A DNA stretch of 12,628 bases from Actinomycetota bacterium (GTDB lineage Bacteria > Actinomycetota > Actinomycetes > Nanopelagicales > Nanopelagicaceae): positions 1 to 12,628 of the forward strand of contig RFMK01000079.1 of NCBI GenBank assembly GCA_009927705.1. Reading direction: 5' to 3'. The notes beneath the pieces were generated by a model. That model ran no database searches, was not told the origin of the DNA, and saw only the letters and a list, made by a program, of their open reading frames with translations. The position numbers were made by a program, and so were the translations under genes. Of the stretch, positions 1-7,866 are shown one piece after another. Each line of letters opens with the position of its first letter. The stretch's first letter is position 1.

Positions 1-32
1 CGGTCAGCCCCACTCCGTCATAAATCGAGGTT

Positions 33-947
33 TTACACGCTTTCAACCACACGCGCACCAGGTACTGGCCCTGATGCTCGAACTACATTTCCGACAACGC
101 CGCTTGAGGTAAGTGCGACAACGAGATCGAGTGCATGATCTTCATTCTCTGCCAAGAAGGCGACGGTCGGGCCAGAGCCAGAAACCAAACCACCAAGGGC
201 TCCATAATCCATTCCAACATCAAGGATCAATCTCAGCGCTGGCTTCAATGAACATGCTGCAGGTTGTAGATCATTAGAGAGAGCTTTTCCGAGTGCAACT
301 GCATCTCCTGCAGAAAGTGCGTGTAACAGAGAGTCACTGATGTGCGGTGGCGAAACTTGGAGCCCTTCGCGGAGTCGATCACACTCGTTATAGACAGCGG
401 GAGTAGAAAGTCCGGAGCTCGACATCGCAAGGACCCAACTATAAGAACCACGCGAAAGAACCGGTGTTATCTGTTCACCTTTTCCAGTTCCAATTGCGGT
501 TCCACCTGAAATCGTAAACGGGACATCGGCGCCAAGTTCTGCACCAATCTTCTCCATCTCGTTTCGCTTCAAACCTAAACTGAATAATGAATCAATCGCG
601 ACGATTGTGGCGCCAGCATCGGCGCTACCGCCCGCCATTCCGCCAGCAAGAGGAATTTCTTTCGCAAGCGAGATAGCCAAACCATCAGCAATCTCAAATT
701 TTCGCACCATAATTTCAGCTGCTCGATAAGCCAAATTTGTTCGATCAAAAGGTAGATGATCGTTATGTTTTCCAGTTGAACTGAGATGAATTCCTGGATC
801 ATCAGTAATTGCAACTGTGACATCGTCAAAGATTGAGACTGCTTGAAAGACAGTAGCTACGGGATGAAAACCATTGCCTTGTAGTGGGCCGACCGAGAGT
901 TGGAGATTGATCTTTCCCGGAACACGTACGACCACGGATGACGGCAT
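33..947 (-). CDS. ispE: 4-diphosphocytidyl-2-C-methyl-D-erythritol kinase
   Basis: Cytosolic GHMP-family kinase that phosphorylates CDP-methylerythritol at the 2-OH, using ATP, in the non-mevalonate (MEP) isoprenoid pathway. Seen in the 304-residue product: the N-terminal substrate motif PGKINLQL (residues 10-17), the glycine-rich ATP loop PLAGGMAGGSADAGAT (99-114) with the catalytic Asp at 110, DVPF (141-144), and the C-terminal GHMP motif SGSGPT (256-261). Length and motif order are normal for the family, so the gene looks intact. It starts at ATG, 26 bp after the rsmA stop, and is last in the metG-tatD-rsmA-ispE order typical of Actinobacteria. A TACGCT hexamer ends 6 nt before the ATG, so it may also have its own leaderless promoter. 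Function is near certain from the motifs. Confidence 0.97.
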   Translation of the reverse strand: MPSSVVVRVPGKINLQLSVGPLQGNGFHPVATVFQAVSIFDDVTVAITDDPGIHLSSTGKHNDHLPFDRTNLAYRAAEIMVRKFEIADGLAISLAKEIPLAGGMAGGSADAGATIVAIDSLFSLGLKRNEMEKIGAELGADVPFTISGGTAIGTGKGEQITPVLSRGSYSWVLAMSSSGLSTPAVYNECDRLREGLQVSPPHISDSLLHALSAGDAVALGKALSNDLQPAACSLKPALRLILDVGMDYGALGGLVSGSGPTVAFLAENEDHALDLVVALTSSGVVGNVVRASGPVPGARVVESV

Positions 948-953
948 GTGGTG

Positions 954-959
954 AGCGTA
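954..959 (-). promoter_or_regulatory. putative -10 hexamer for ispE (TACGCT)
   Basis: TACGCT fits the actinobacterial TANNNT -10 pattern and ends exactly 6 nt before the ispE ATG, the spacing expected for a leaderless transcript. It lies in the 26-bp gap after rsmA. No convincing -35 or Shine-Dalgarno is visible. A weak call taken alone, but it belongs to a pattern repeated across the window. Confidence 0.35.
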
Positions 960-973
960 TTACTTCAGTGCGT

Positions 974-1819
974 TTATCGCCTATCTAACTGCTTTGCGAT
1001 TGCAGCAAAGCGCTCTACTGCGAGAGATTCGCCTCGTGTTGTGGGATCGATTCCTGCGCTTGCTAGAGCGGATTCAGCCTCTCCTGAACCTCCATAAATG
1101 TCAGAATAGATTGCTCGAAGCATCTTTCGACGCTGACCAAATGCGCGATCAATGAGATCAAAAGTAGTGCGACGAAGTTGTTCGTCTCCCAGCGGTTCGT
1201 GGCGGATGAATTTCACCAAGGATGAATCGACATTAGGAACTGGCCAAAAGACTGAACGAGAGACTGAATCTGCCAAGATCATGTCACACCACCACGCAGC
1301 TTTTGCACTCGGAACTCCATATGTCTTGCTTCCGGGTTTGGCTGCAAGTCTCTCTGCGACTTCAGTCTGGACCATCACTACTCCAGATGTAATGGAAGGG
1401 AAACGTTCTAGGAATGTCAGAAGTACTGGAACCGAGACGTTGTAGGGAAGATTTGCAACGAGTTTCGTCGGTGCGTCAGGTAAATCAAATAACTTCATCG
1501 CATCTTGATTGATTACGGTGAGGTTCTTATCTGGGACGCCATGATTCTTTGCAGTAATAGGAAGTTGGCGGGCAAGTCGTTCATCGATTTCAATTGCAGT
1601 AACTCGATTGGTAGCTTGTAAGAGAGCCAAGGTTAGCGAACCAATTCCTGGTCCGATTTCCACAACATGATCTCCGTGATTGATGACCGCGAGACGAACG
1701 ATCTTTTGGCATGTATTGGAATCAATGACAAAGTTCTGGCCAAGAGATTTAGCTGGATGAAGTTCCAGTGATTCTGCAATCTCGCGAATTTCAGTCGCTC
1801 CAAGTAGAGAGATTGTCAT
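974..1819 (-). CDS. rsmA: 16S rRNA (A1518/A1519-N6)-dimethyltransferase
   Basis: RsmA/KsgA dimethylates two adjacent adenines in the helix-45 loop of 16S rRNA from S-adenosylmethionine, late in 30S assembly. The 281-residue product shows the family N-terminus KSLGQNFV (25-32), SAM-binding motif I EIGPGIGSLT (54-63), an acidic motif II around AIEIDE (75-80), catalytic motif IV NLPYNVSVP (123-131) and the FWPVPNVDSSLV segment (191-202). It has the usual length and all key motifs, so it is probably functional. Its ATG overlaps the tatD stop as ATGA (4 nt), which implies translational coupling. In many Actinobacteria an rpfB gene lies between tatD and rsmA; here none does. Confidence 0.97.
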   Translation of the reverse strand: MTISLLGATEIREIAESLELHPAKSLGQNFVIDSNTCQKIVRLAVINHGDHVVEIGPGIGSLTLALLQATNRVTAIEIDERLARQLPITAKNHGVPDKNLTVINQDAMKLFDLPDAPTKLVANLPYNVSVPVLLTFLERFPSITSGVVMVQTEVAERLAAKPGSKTYGVPSAKAAWWCDMILADSVSRSVFWPVPNVDSSLVKFIRHEPLGDEQLRRTTFDLIDRAFGQRRKMLRAIYSDIYGGSGEAESALASAGIDPTTRGESLAVERFAAIAKQLDRR

Positions 1820-2676
1820 GGCTGAAATGAACCAAAGATTCGCTCTGCATTGTTGCTCAATGACGTCGTAAGTTCTACTAAGTCATCTCCGCGTTCTTGG
1901 GCAATAAAGCGCACAATATGTGGGATCTGGGCGGGGGTATTGAGAGATCCTCGATGTGGCATCGGCGCCAAAAAGGGTGAATCCGTCTCCACTAATAATT
2001 GTGCAGACGGTACGAGCTTTACAGCCTCTCGAAGTTGAGGCGCATTCTTGAAGGTCACAGTCCCTGCAAAAGAAAGGACATAACCTTTTTCCACACATTC
2101 TCGCGCCATTTCTGCATCACCTGAATAGCAATGAAAGACTGTGTTGTCAGGCGCTCCCTCACTTTCGAGAACATCAAGGACTGCCCGATGTGCATCGCGA
2201 TCGTGAATTACCAGTGCTTTCCTGTGAAGTTTTGCGATCTCGATATGACGTTTGAAAGAATAAATCTGACGATCCTGCAACACGGGTTCCGTACGGAAAA
2301 AATCTAACCCGGTTTCACCAATTGCACGGACACGAGGATGGCTTGCAAGTCGATCAATAACAGCGAGATCTTTCTCTAAATCATCGACAACTGGCGCTTC
2401 ATTTGGGTGAAGAGCCACTGCAGCGAGAACTTGAGAATTCCATTTCTCAGCGCAACGCACCGACCATTCTGATTGTTCAGCGGAATATCCAACTTGAACA
2501 ATTCGATTTATTCCGACGCTAGCGGCTTCATCCAATACTCGTTTGATTTCAGGGTGATCAGGATCGGTATTAGTGACGATTTCAAGATGAGCATGGGAAT
2601 CGACACACGGGACAGGAAGTGCTTCAGGTAATGGAGCTGGTTGTCGATCGAGATCTCGATTATGCCGATCTGCCAT
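1816..2676 (-). CDS. tatD: TatD family metal-dependent hydrolase (DNase)
   Basis: TatD-type amidohydrolase-fold enzyme. Characterised relatives are metal-dependent 3'-5' exonucleases acting on DNA and involved in repair or DNA turnover; the substrate in this organism is unproven. The 286-residue product has the full set of metal-ligand motifs: DSHAHLE (26-32), ALHP (88-91), GETGLDFF (120-127), the IHDRDAH segment (His158), HCYSG (182-186) and ETDSPFLAP (230-238). An N-terminal stretch of about 23 residues rich in Arg and Pro precedes the first motif and has no evident function. The gene starts at ATG, 7 bp after the metG stop, and overlaps rsmA by 4 nt. No Sec or Tat signal peptide is seen, so it is cytosolic. 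Confidence 0.93.
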   Translation of the reverse strand: MADRHNRDLDRQPAPLPEALPVPCVDSHAHLEIVTNTDPDHPEIKRVLDEAASVGINRIVQVGYSAEQSEWSVRCAEKWNSQVLAAVALHPNEAPVVDDLEKDLAVIDRLASHPRVRAIGETGLDFFRTEPVLQDRQIYSFKRHIEIAKLHRKALVIHDRDAHRAVLDVLESEGAPDNTVFHCYSGDAEMARECVEKGYVLSFAGTVTFKNAPQLREAVKLVPSAQLLVETDSPFLAPMPHRGSLNTPAQIPHIVRFIAQERGDDLVELTTSLSNNAERIFGSFQP

Positions 2677-2683
2677 AAATTAT

Positions 2684-4249
2684 TTAGTTCTCAAGTTCTG
2701 GAAGTCGCGGGAAGAGAATTTCGCCTTTGGAGATTCGAGTACCAGCAGAAAGTTGTCCCCACGTGGCGACATCACTGATTTTCTGGGCACCAATAGCGCC
2801 GAGAGATTGCGATGCACCAAGCGATTCCCAGAGTTTGGTCGTGGATATCGGCATGATTGGATGAAGCAAAACGGCGAGCGCGCGTAAAGATTCAGCGGTG
2901 TTAAAGAGGATCTCATCTAGTTCGGCTTTACGGCCCGGATCTTTTGCAACGAGCCATGGCTCTCTTGCCGTCACATAACCATTAACAGTCTTGCAGAAGT
3001 CCATAATTACATTGATACCAGTTTGAAAATCAAGCTTGGTAATTGCAGCGTCAGCTTGATTAACTGTGGATTGAAGCGCGTTAGAAAGAGCTTTGTCGTG
3101 CGCCACAGCAGGAAGAATTCCATCGCAATATTTTTCAACCATCGCCGCTAATCGAGAGGCAAGATTTCCAAAATCATTTGCAAGTTCGCTCGTGTAACGC
3201 GCCGCCATATCTTCCCAAGAGAAAGAACCGTCGCTACCGAACGGAATCGCCCTCATGAAGTAGTAACGGAATGCATCAACGCCAAAATGGTTCGTAATGT
3301 CCGATGGAGCGATTCCAGTGAGTTTGCTCTTACTCATCTTTTCGCCACCAACAAGTAGCCAACCATGGGCAAAGACTTTCTTGGGAACTGGAAGATTTGC
3401 TGCCATCAACATTGCGGGCCAGATAACGGCATGAAAACGAAGGATGTCTTTTCCAACTAGATGAACGTCCGCCGGCCAGTTCTTTTCGAAGAACTTTCCA
3501 CCTTCACTATCGGCTGGATCAGTAAGCCCAACTGCGGTTGCATAGTTCAATAGTGCGTCGAACCAGACATAGACAACTTGTTTAGTGTCCCAAGGAACTG
3601 GAATTCCCCAATTGAATGTCGAACGCGAAATTGAAAGATCTGAGACTCCGCCTTCAAGAAAAGCTACAACTTCATTTCGAGCGCTAGCTGGCTCGCACGC
3701 TTCAGGATTCTTCTTATAGTGCTCTAGTAGCGGTTCCACAAAAGCTGAGAGCTTAAAGAACCAGTTTGTTTCACTCACCATCTCAACCGGTTTTGAATGA
3801 ATCTTGCATTTACCTTCATCAAGATCGCCTGGAAGTTTGAACTCCTCACAACCAACGCAATATGGGCCCTCGTATTTACCTTCGTAGATAAATCCAGTTT
3901 CCATCAATCCTTGAAGAAATTTCTGGACTCGTTCCATATGGCGAGGCTCGGTAGTGCGAATGAAATCGTCATTTGCGATCTCTAGGTGCTTCCAGACTGG
4001 CTTCCACGCCTCTTCAACTAATCGATCACACCATTGTTGGGGTGGAGTGTCATTTGCTTCGGCAGTGCGCATGACTTTCTGACCATGCTCATCAGTACCG
4101 GTTAGGTACCAGACTGATTCACCTTTTTGGCGATGCCAACGTGTTAAGAAATCTCCAGCAACGGTCGTGTAAGCATGACCGATATGGGGCGCATCATTGA
4201 CGTAATAAATCGGCGTCGTGAGATAGAACGACTTTTGCGCACTCGACAT
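2684..4249 (-). CDS. metG: methionyl-tRNA synthetase
   Basis: Class I aminoacyl-tRNA synthetase that charges tRNA-Met. The 521-residue protein carries the HIGH signature as HIGH (22-25), a connective domain with one zinc knuckle (Cys131, Cys134, Cys148, His151), the KDILRFHAVIWPA region (267-279) and the KMSKS loop (304-308), followed by the helical anticodon-binding domain. It is the short bacterial form without the C-terminal EMAP/Trbp dimerisation domain, so the length is normal rather than truncated. The ATG lies 14 bp after the rsmI stop, and a TAGAAT hexamer ends 7 nt before it. metG can therefore be transcribed on its own as well as from the rsmI promoter. It heads the conserved metG-tatD-rsmA-ispE cluster. 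Confidence 0.98.
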   Translation of the reverse strand: MSSAQKSFYLTTPIYYVNDAPHIGHAYTTVAGDFLTRWHRQKGESVWYLTGTDEHGQKVMRTAEANDTPPQQWCDRLVEEAWKPVWKHLEIANDDFIRTTEPRHMERVQKFLQGLMETGFIYEGKYEGPYCVGCEEFKLPGDLDEGKCKIHSKPVEMVSETNWFFKLSAFVEPLLEHYKKNPEACEPASARNEVVAFLEGGVSDLSISRSTFNWGIPVPWDTKQVVYVWFDALLNYATAVGLTDPADSEGGKFFEKNWPADVHLVGKDILRFHAVIWPAMLMAANLPVPKKVFAHGWLLVGGEKMSKSKLTGIAPSDITNHFGVDAFRYYFMRAIPFGSDGSFSWEDMAARYTSELANDFGNLASRLAAMVEKYCDGILPAVAHDKALSNALQSTVNQADAAITKLDFQTGINVIMDFCKTVNGYVTAREPWLVAKDPGRKAELDEILFNTAESLRALAVLLHPIMPISTTKLWESLGASQSLGAIGAQKISDVATWGQLSAGTRISKGEILFPRLPELEN

Positions 4250-4256
4250 GGGCGGG

Positions 4257-4262
4257 ATTCTA
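4257..4262 (-). promoter_or_regulatory. putative -10 hexamer for metG (TAGAAT)
   Basis: TAGAAT matches TATAAT at five of six positions and ends 7 nt before the metG ATG, inside the 14-bp gap after rsmI. No Shine-Dalgarno is present between it and the ATG; the spacer is CCCGCCC. This supports a leaderless metG transcript starting at or beside the A of the ATG. Confidence 0.5.
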
Positions 4263-4263
4263 T

Positions 4264-5097
4264 CTACTTCTCGGTAACCATGATGTCGAACACTTTCCGC
4301 TTTGGAATGTGCAATTCCTGTGCGGTCATAGCAATCGCTTCTTTTCTCGAGATTCCAGATGCTTCATTTCGGCGGACAATTGCTGCAATTTCCTGATCGG
4401 ATCGTTCGGATTGTGAAGGATCGTAGCCCGCTATAACAATGGTGAATTCTCCAAGCATCTCTTTGCTTTGTGACCATGCAAATAATTCATCAAGCGTTCC
4501 ACGAACAGTTTCTTCATAAGTCTTGGTTATTTCGCGGCAAATCGCACCTTGTCGATCTCCCCCAAAGTACTTCCGCAAAGAATCGAGTGTCTCCATTATG
4601 CGATGTGGGGATTCGAAGAGGACAAGAGTTCGAACTTCATGTGCTCGTTCTTCACACCATGTATCGCGCGCACCAGAAGTGCGTGGTGGGAATCCATCAA
4701 ATGCAAAACTATCCGTCGGTAAGCCAGAGAGCGCTAAGGCAGCAAGGACTGCGCTTGGACCAGGGATAACACTTACTTTGAAACCTTTGTCTATGGCCAT
4801 TCGAACTGCGCGAAAACCAGGATCGCTGACTGAGGGCATTCCGGCGTCTGTAACAAGGAGAACGTTCATTCCTGCTGAAAGCTTTGCTTCAATCTCATCC
4901 AGTCGAGCAACTTCGTTTCCTTCGAAGAAAGAGAGGAGTTGTGCGCGACAATCAATTTCCAAATCCTTACAGAGTCTTATAAAGCGACGGGAATCTTCAG
5001 CCGCAACAACATCAGCCGATCTGATTGCTTCTTTTAGGCGTAGCGAAGCATCACCAACATTTCCCAATGGGACTGCTGCCAAGACCAATTCGCTCAC
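4264..5097 (-). CDS. rsmI: 16S rRNA (cytidine1402-2'-O)-methyltransferase
   Basis: RsmI methylates the 2'-OH of C1402 in the 16S rRNA decoding centre using SAM. It is a tetrapyrrole-methylase-fold protein with LVLAAVPLGNVGDAS at the N-terminus, the signature VTDAGMPSVSDPGF, IPGPSA and FESPHR, plus a C-terminal helix-turn-helix-like tail. I prefer the GTG at 5097 (277 residues). It places the first beta strand right after the start, as in the family, and a CATAAT hexamer ends 6 nt upstream. The alternative ATG at 5133 adds 12 unconserved residues and would share two bases with the divergent mannosyltransferase ATG. The frame stays open further upstream, but that extension is not family-like. 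Function is certain; the start is not. Confidence 0.93.
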   Translation of the reverse strand: MSELVLAAVPLGNVGDASLRLKEAIRSADVVAAEDSRRFIRLCKDLEIDCRAQLLSFFEGNEVARLDEIEAKLSAGMNVLLVTDAGMPSVSDPGFRAVRMAIDKGFKVSVIPGPSAVLAALALSGLPTDSFAFDGFPPRTSGARDTWCEERAHEVRTLVLFESPHRIMETLDSLRKYFGGDRQGAICREITKTYEETVRGTLDELFAWSQSKEMLGEFTIVIAGYDPSQSERSDQEIAAIVRRNEASGISRKEAIAMTAQELHIPKRKVFDIMVTEK

Positions 5098-5103
5098 TGC
5101 GAC

Positions 5104-5109
5104 ATTATG
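5104..5109 (-). promoter_or_regulatory. putative -10 hexamer for rsmI (CATAAT)
   Basis: CATAAT differs from TATAAT only at the first base and ends 6 nt before the proposed rsmI GTG (5097). This fits a leaderless transcript and supports that start over the ATG at 5133. It would be invalid if the ATG start is the true one, because it would then lie inside the coding sequence. Confidence 0.4.
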
Positions 5110-5117
5110 GCGGTCGG

Positions 5118-5123
5118 TATCCT
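5118..5123 (+). promoter_or_regulatory. putative -10 hexamer for protein mannosyltransferase (TATCCT)
   Basis: TATCCT fits TANNNT and ends 8 nt before the ATG at 5132. An AGGA tetramer lies 3 nt from the ATG, which is too close for an ideal Shine-Dalgarno. It sits back to back with the rsmI -10 hexamer in a roughly 34-bp divergent region. Confidence 0.35.
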
Positions 5124-5131
5124 TAGGACTC

Positions 5132-6406
5132 ATGAACGCTCTCGTCGCAGATCTCAACCGTCGATTCTCGCGACGAGTCCAGATCAATTTCAGCTTGGCC
5201 CTTGTTCTCATTTTCGCGGCCGTGACGAGATTCATCAATCTTGGCCGACCTCATGAATTGGTCTTTGATGAGGTCTATTACGTTGATGGAGCGCGCGATT
5301 TTCTAAAATCGGGCGTTGAGATCGATGGGAATTCCCCAGAATTCATCGTCCATCCTCCCGTTGGAAAATGGGCGATTGCACTCGGCATAAAGATCTTCGG
5401 TGACAACCCATTTGGCTGGCGATTCACCGCAGCCCTGGTTGGAATTCTTTCAGTCCTGCTTGTGTATTTGATCTCGCGACAACTTTTCAATTCTTACTTC
5501 TTGAGTATTGCTGCTGCGACTCTGATCTCACTTGATGGTCTTCATCTGGTTATGTCGCGAACTGCTCTACTGGATATCTTTTTATCGTTTTTTCTTCTCC
5601 TCTCCTTCTACTTTCTGATAACAAATCGATTCTGGCTGATAGCTTTCTCCATGGGTCTGGCGCTCGGAACAAAATGGAGCGCAATCTATGTTCTTGCCGC
5701 GCTTGGAATATACCTACTGATAAGTCGCCGGGAGTTCATCAAAACAGCGTTGCAATGTGGAGTGATTCCACTAGCGGTTTACACCGCTTCATGGAGTGGC
5801 TGGTTCTTAAGCGATAAAGGTTGGAGCCGCGATTACTCATCTAATCCACTCATATCGTGGATTCACTATCACCGTGAGATTCTCAATTTTCACACTGGCT
5901 TGACGACTGAGCATTCCTACGAAGCAAGTGCCTGGAATTGGTTAGTGTTGGGAAGGCCGACTTCTTTCTTCTATGCAACGCCGAAAGGTTGTGGCAGTTC
6001 GAGTTGTTCGCAAGAAGTACTTGCTCTCGGAACTCCGATCCTGTGGTGGCTTGGCCTCATCGCGCTCTTTGCGACTTTGGGATATTTCATTCATCGCCGC
6101 GAGCGAAGTGCTGGGTTAATCCTCATGTTCTGGCTTTCAAGTTATCTACCATGGTTGGGCTTCCCTGAGCGAACCATGTTCTTCTTTTACGCCATCGCAT
6201 TCCAGCCATTCATGATCTTAGGAATCATCTACATCGCGCAGAAAGCTCTCGAGAATGATAAGAGTCGACTAGAACGCCGACGTTATTTTGTGGGACTCAT
6301 TGCGCTAACAGCGCTCTGTTTCGCCTATTTTTACCCGCTTTTTGTGGGTGGTGTGACGACCTACGCAGATTGGTACGCGCGTATGTGGTTTCCGAATTGG
6401 ATCTAG
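5132..6406 (+). CDS. pmt: dolichyl-phosphate-mannose-protein mannosyltransferase (GT39)
   Basis: Integral membrane GT-C enzyme. In Actinobacteria, Pmt transfers mannose from polyprenyl-phosphate-mannose to Ser/Thr of proteins translocated by Sec. The 424-residue product shows a first membrane helix at about 20-35, the catalytic Asp-Glu pair in the first external loop (FDEVYYVDGARDFL), HPPVGKW, the SRTALLDIFL segment, GTKWSAIY, YTASWSGWFLSD, a Cys-containing loop (GCGSSSCS), EHSYEASAWNWL and a C-terminal YADWYARMWFPNWI. About ten hydrophobic segments are spread along it. It is shorter than many actinobacterial Pmt proteins because the termini and loops are short; no core motif is missing. The frame is open upstream to 4523, but that part is antisense to rsmI. 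The TAG stop abuts the convergent GlpR stop with no gap. Confidence 0.93.
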   Translation: MNALVADLNRRFSRRVQINFSLALVLIFAAVTRFINLGRPHELVFDEVYYVDGARDFLKSGVEIDGNSPEFIVHPPVGKWAIALGIKIFGDNPFGWRFTAALVGILSVLLVYLISRQLFNSYFLSIAAATLISLDGLHLVMSRTALLDIFLSFFLLLSFYFLITNRFWLIAFSMGLALGTKWSAIYVLAALGIYLLISRREFIKTALQCGVIPLAVYTASWSGWFLSDKGWSRDYSSNPLISWIHYHREILNFHTGLTTEHSYEASAWNWLVLGRPTSFFYATPKGCGSSSCSQEVLALGTPILWWLGLIALFATLGYFIHRRERSAGLILMFWLSSYLPWLGFPERTMFFFYAIAFQPFMILGIIYIAQKALENDKSRLERRRYFVGLIALTALCFAYFYPLFVGGVTTYADWYARMWFPNWI

Positions 6407-7216
6407 TTACTCACCGGATGCACGTTGAGTGCGAATCTGTTCTTCAATTTCATCTGCTTGAACTTGATCAAAGATCTGATCAGATGCTGGGGCCATCGCT
6501 TCGCGCATAGCTTTTTCTTGCGCTTCGCTCCAAGCACCAGGAATAGTTAAATCAATAACGCGACGTTGCGTAGCAGCTTTAGGTGCAGAGACATAACTTG
6601 GAGCTGGAATTTCAGTTGGTTCCCATGTTCCTGAATTCTGATTGGGACTTCCTTTGGGAAGTATGACGATGCTCTGCACTTCTTCGGTATAAGAAGCAAC
6701 ACGTTCAGAGAGTGGAGTCCATTGTTCACCTGATGAAAGACCTTCGAAGATTATTCGCTTGGTATTTATGCTCTTTGAGCGTGCGATGATTTCAGAATAG
6801 TTACGGGAAGAAGGTTGGGATGAAACTTTCTGAATTGAACGAGCACGTTTGATTTCCTCTTGAATTAAGTGGATCTGATGGCGCGCGTGGACAACATATA
6901 AAGCAAATGCAGAGATTGGAAGCGACACAATAATTGGTGACACAAGTCCAAAGATTGCAAAGAAACTCACTACGACAGTTAAGCCAATTATTGAAAAGAA
7001 CAAGATGCGACGAATTGCGACTTGTTGCTCGCGACGACGTGTGATTTCCTCATAGTCAGGAGTTGCATTGCCTGAGGTCACTCCCACAACTTTCATCGTC
7101 TTTTCGAATTTCTCGACTGTGCGACCAGAAACTTCTTCATGAGTGGTGATCCATCGCGGAAGGAAATAGGCAATCCACATTCCTACGATGATGAGGTAAA
7201 TGAGTCCTGATCCCAC
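6407..7216 (-). CDS. glpR: GlpR/SepX-like membrane protein (divisome-associated Glp receptor)
   Basis: Resembles the actinobacterial signature protein called SepX in Streptomyces and GlpR in Corynebacterium, a membrane partner of the MoeA-like Glp at the division site. From the GTG at 7216 (269 residues) the N-terminus is a membrane segment, SGLIYLIIVGMWIAYFLP (3-20). It is followed by RTVEKFEKTMKVV (32-44), two helices at about 71-90 and 93-109, and a long cytoplasmic tail with the family-like patch TWEPTEIPAPSYVSAP (197-212) and VIDLTIPGAWS (220-230). A TTG at 7276 would add 20 residues, but family proteins start at the first helix. A TAGGGT hexamer ends 8 nt before the GTG. The gene sits two genes downstream of glp, after rimJ, as in the conserved locus. 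The role is inferred from synteny and family; the sequence itself shows only topology. Confidence 0.8.
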   Translation of the reverse strand: MGSGLIYLIIVGMWIAYFLPRWITTHEEVSGRTVEKFEKTMKVVGVTSGNATPDYEEITRRREQQVAIRRILFFSIIGLTVVVSFFAIFGLVSPIIVSLPISAFALYVVHARHQIHLIQEEIKRARSIQKVSSQPSSRNYSEIIARSKSINTKRIIFEGLSSGEQWTPLSERVASYTEEVQSIVILPKGSPNQNSGTWEPTEIPAPSYVSAPKAATQRRVIDLTIPGAWSEAQEKAMREAMAPASDQIFDQVQADEIEEQIRTQRASGE

Positions 7217-7224
7217 GAATCCCA

Positions 7225-7230
7225 ACCCTA
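7225..7230 (-). promoter_or_regulatory. putative -10 hexamer for glpR (TAGGGT)
   Basis: TAGGGT, the same hexamer as at glp, ends 8 nt before the proposed GTG. The GGG 4 nt before the GTG could instead be a weak Shine-Dalgarno remnant. It supports the GTG start only if that start is correct, so the argument is partly circular. Confidence 0.25.
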
Positions 7231-7291
7231 AAGGTAAGAATTGGACTTTTCGGGTATTTCCCCCGTCGTTATGCAAAGTTTTTTTGTGAGG

Positions 7292-7864
7292 TTAGAACCG
7301 CGGATTCTCTTTTACAAAACAGAGATGGTCACGCCAAGCCCCATCAATATGGAGATATCTCGGCCTCAATCCCTCAAAAACATATCCAGATTTCTCGGCT
7401 ACTCGTTTCGATGCAGCATTCTCAGGTCTTAGATTTATTTCAATCCGATGTAAACCAAGTTCTTCCAAACCGTATCGAGTCAGCTCGCGAACTGCTCTCG
7501 TCGTTAAACCTTTATTGGCATATCGCTGGTCAATCCAATAACCGATATGGCCCCCGCGATACGCGCCATATGAGATTCCGCCTAACGTGATCTGCCCAAT
7601 CAAATTGCCCGCATACCAAATCGCAAGTGAGAGAGTTCGCCCAGATCTTCCTTCGCGTTGGTGATATTTGACCATTTCAAAATACGTCGGAAGATTTCGA
7701 TTCTCGTCTGCAATCGGAGATGTGGCTTCCCAAGGGCTTAGCCATTCACGATTAACTCTTCGAACCTCAAGCCATGCACCACGGTCGCGATATCGAAGTG
7801 GCCGCAACGTGATCTCTCCATCGGTCAGCACCAGAGGCCACGCACTCATAGACATTTGAGACAT
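7292..7864 (-). CDS. rimJ: GNAT family N-acetyltransferase, RimJ-like
   Basis: Acetyl-CoA-dependent GNAT protein of the RimJ/RimL type, a group that acetylates N-terminal amino groups of ribosomal and other proteins. The true substrate here is unknown. The 190-residue product has the N-terminal beta strand (ITLRPLRYRDRGAWLEVR, 18-35), the conserved WLSPWEAT, a central IGQITLGG strand, the acetyl-CoA-binding region GYWIDQRYANKGLTTRAV, and LHRIEINLRPENAASKRVAEKSGYVFEG. It begins 2 bp after the restored glp reading frame ends, so the two are probably co-transcribed. A RimJ homologue between moeA/glp and sepX/glpR is a recurrent actinobacterial arrangement, although no link to division is known. 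ATGs at codons 4 and 6 are possible alternative starts. Confidence 0.9.
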   Translation of the reverse strand: MSQMSMSAWPLVLTDGEITLRPLRYRDRGAWLEVRRVNREWLSPWEATSPIADENRNLPTYFEMVKYHQREGRSGRTLSLAIWYAGNLIGQITLGGISYGAYRGGHIGYWIDQRYANKGLTTRAVRELTRYGLEELGLHRIEINLRPENAASKRVAEKSGYVFEGLRPRYLHIDGAWRDHLCFVKENPRF

Positions 7865-7866
7865 GG

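Noticed and set aside
1..32. Possible tRNA end or next gene downstream of ispE
   Set aside because: Only 32 bases are visible; no T-loop motif or acceptor pairing can be shown and the minus-strand ATG is followed by a stop after five codons.
1152..1445. Plus-strand open frame of 97 codons opposite rsmA
   Set aside because: Fully antisense to a gene with all expected motifs, with no recognisable protein features; a shadow frame.
4523..5131. Long open plus-strand frame upstream of and continuous with the mannosyltransferase
   Set aside because: It lies antisense to well-conserved rsmI, and its translation has no membrane helices or mannosyltransferase motifs; family proteins begin near the ATG at 5132.
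5134..5238. N-terminal extension of rsmI beyond the ATG at 5133
   Set aside because: The added residues are Arg/Lys-rich, overlap the start of pmt in antisense, and precede the conserved N-terminal strand of the family.
6464..6484. TGATCA-AAGATC-TGATCA palindromic cluster
   Set aside because: It lies inside the GlpR tail and is explained by the coded Asp-Gln-Ile-Phe-Asp-Gln stretch; far from any promoter.
7217..7276. Longer GlpR starting at TTG 7276
   Set aside because: TTG without any Shine-Dalgarno or -10 hexamer; the added 20 residues are outside the family pattern, which starts at the first membrane helix.
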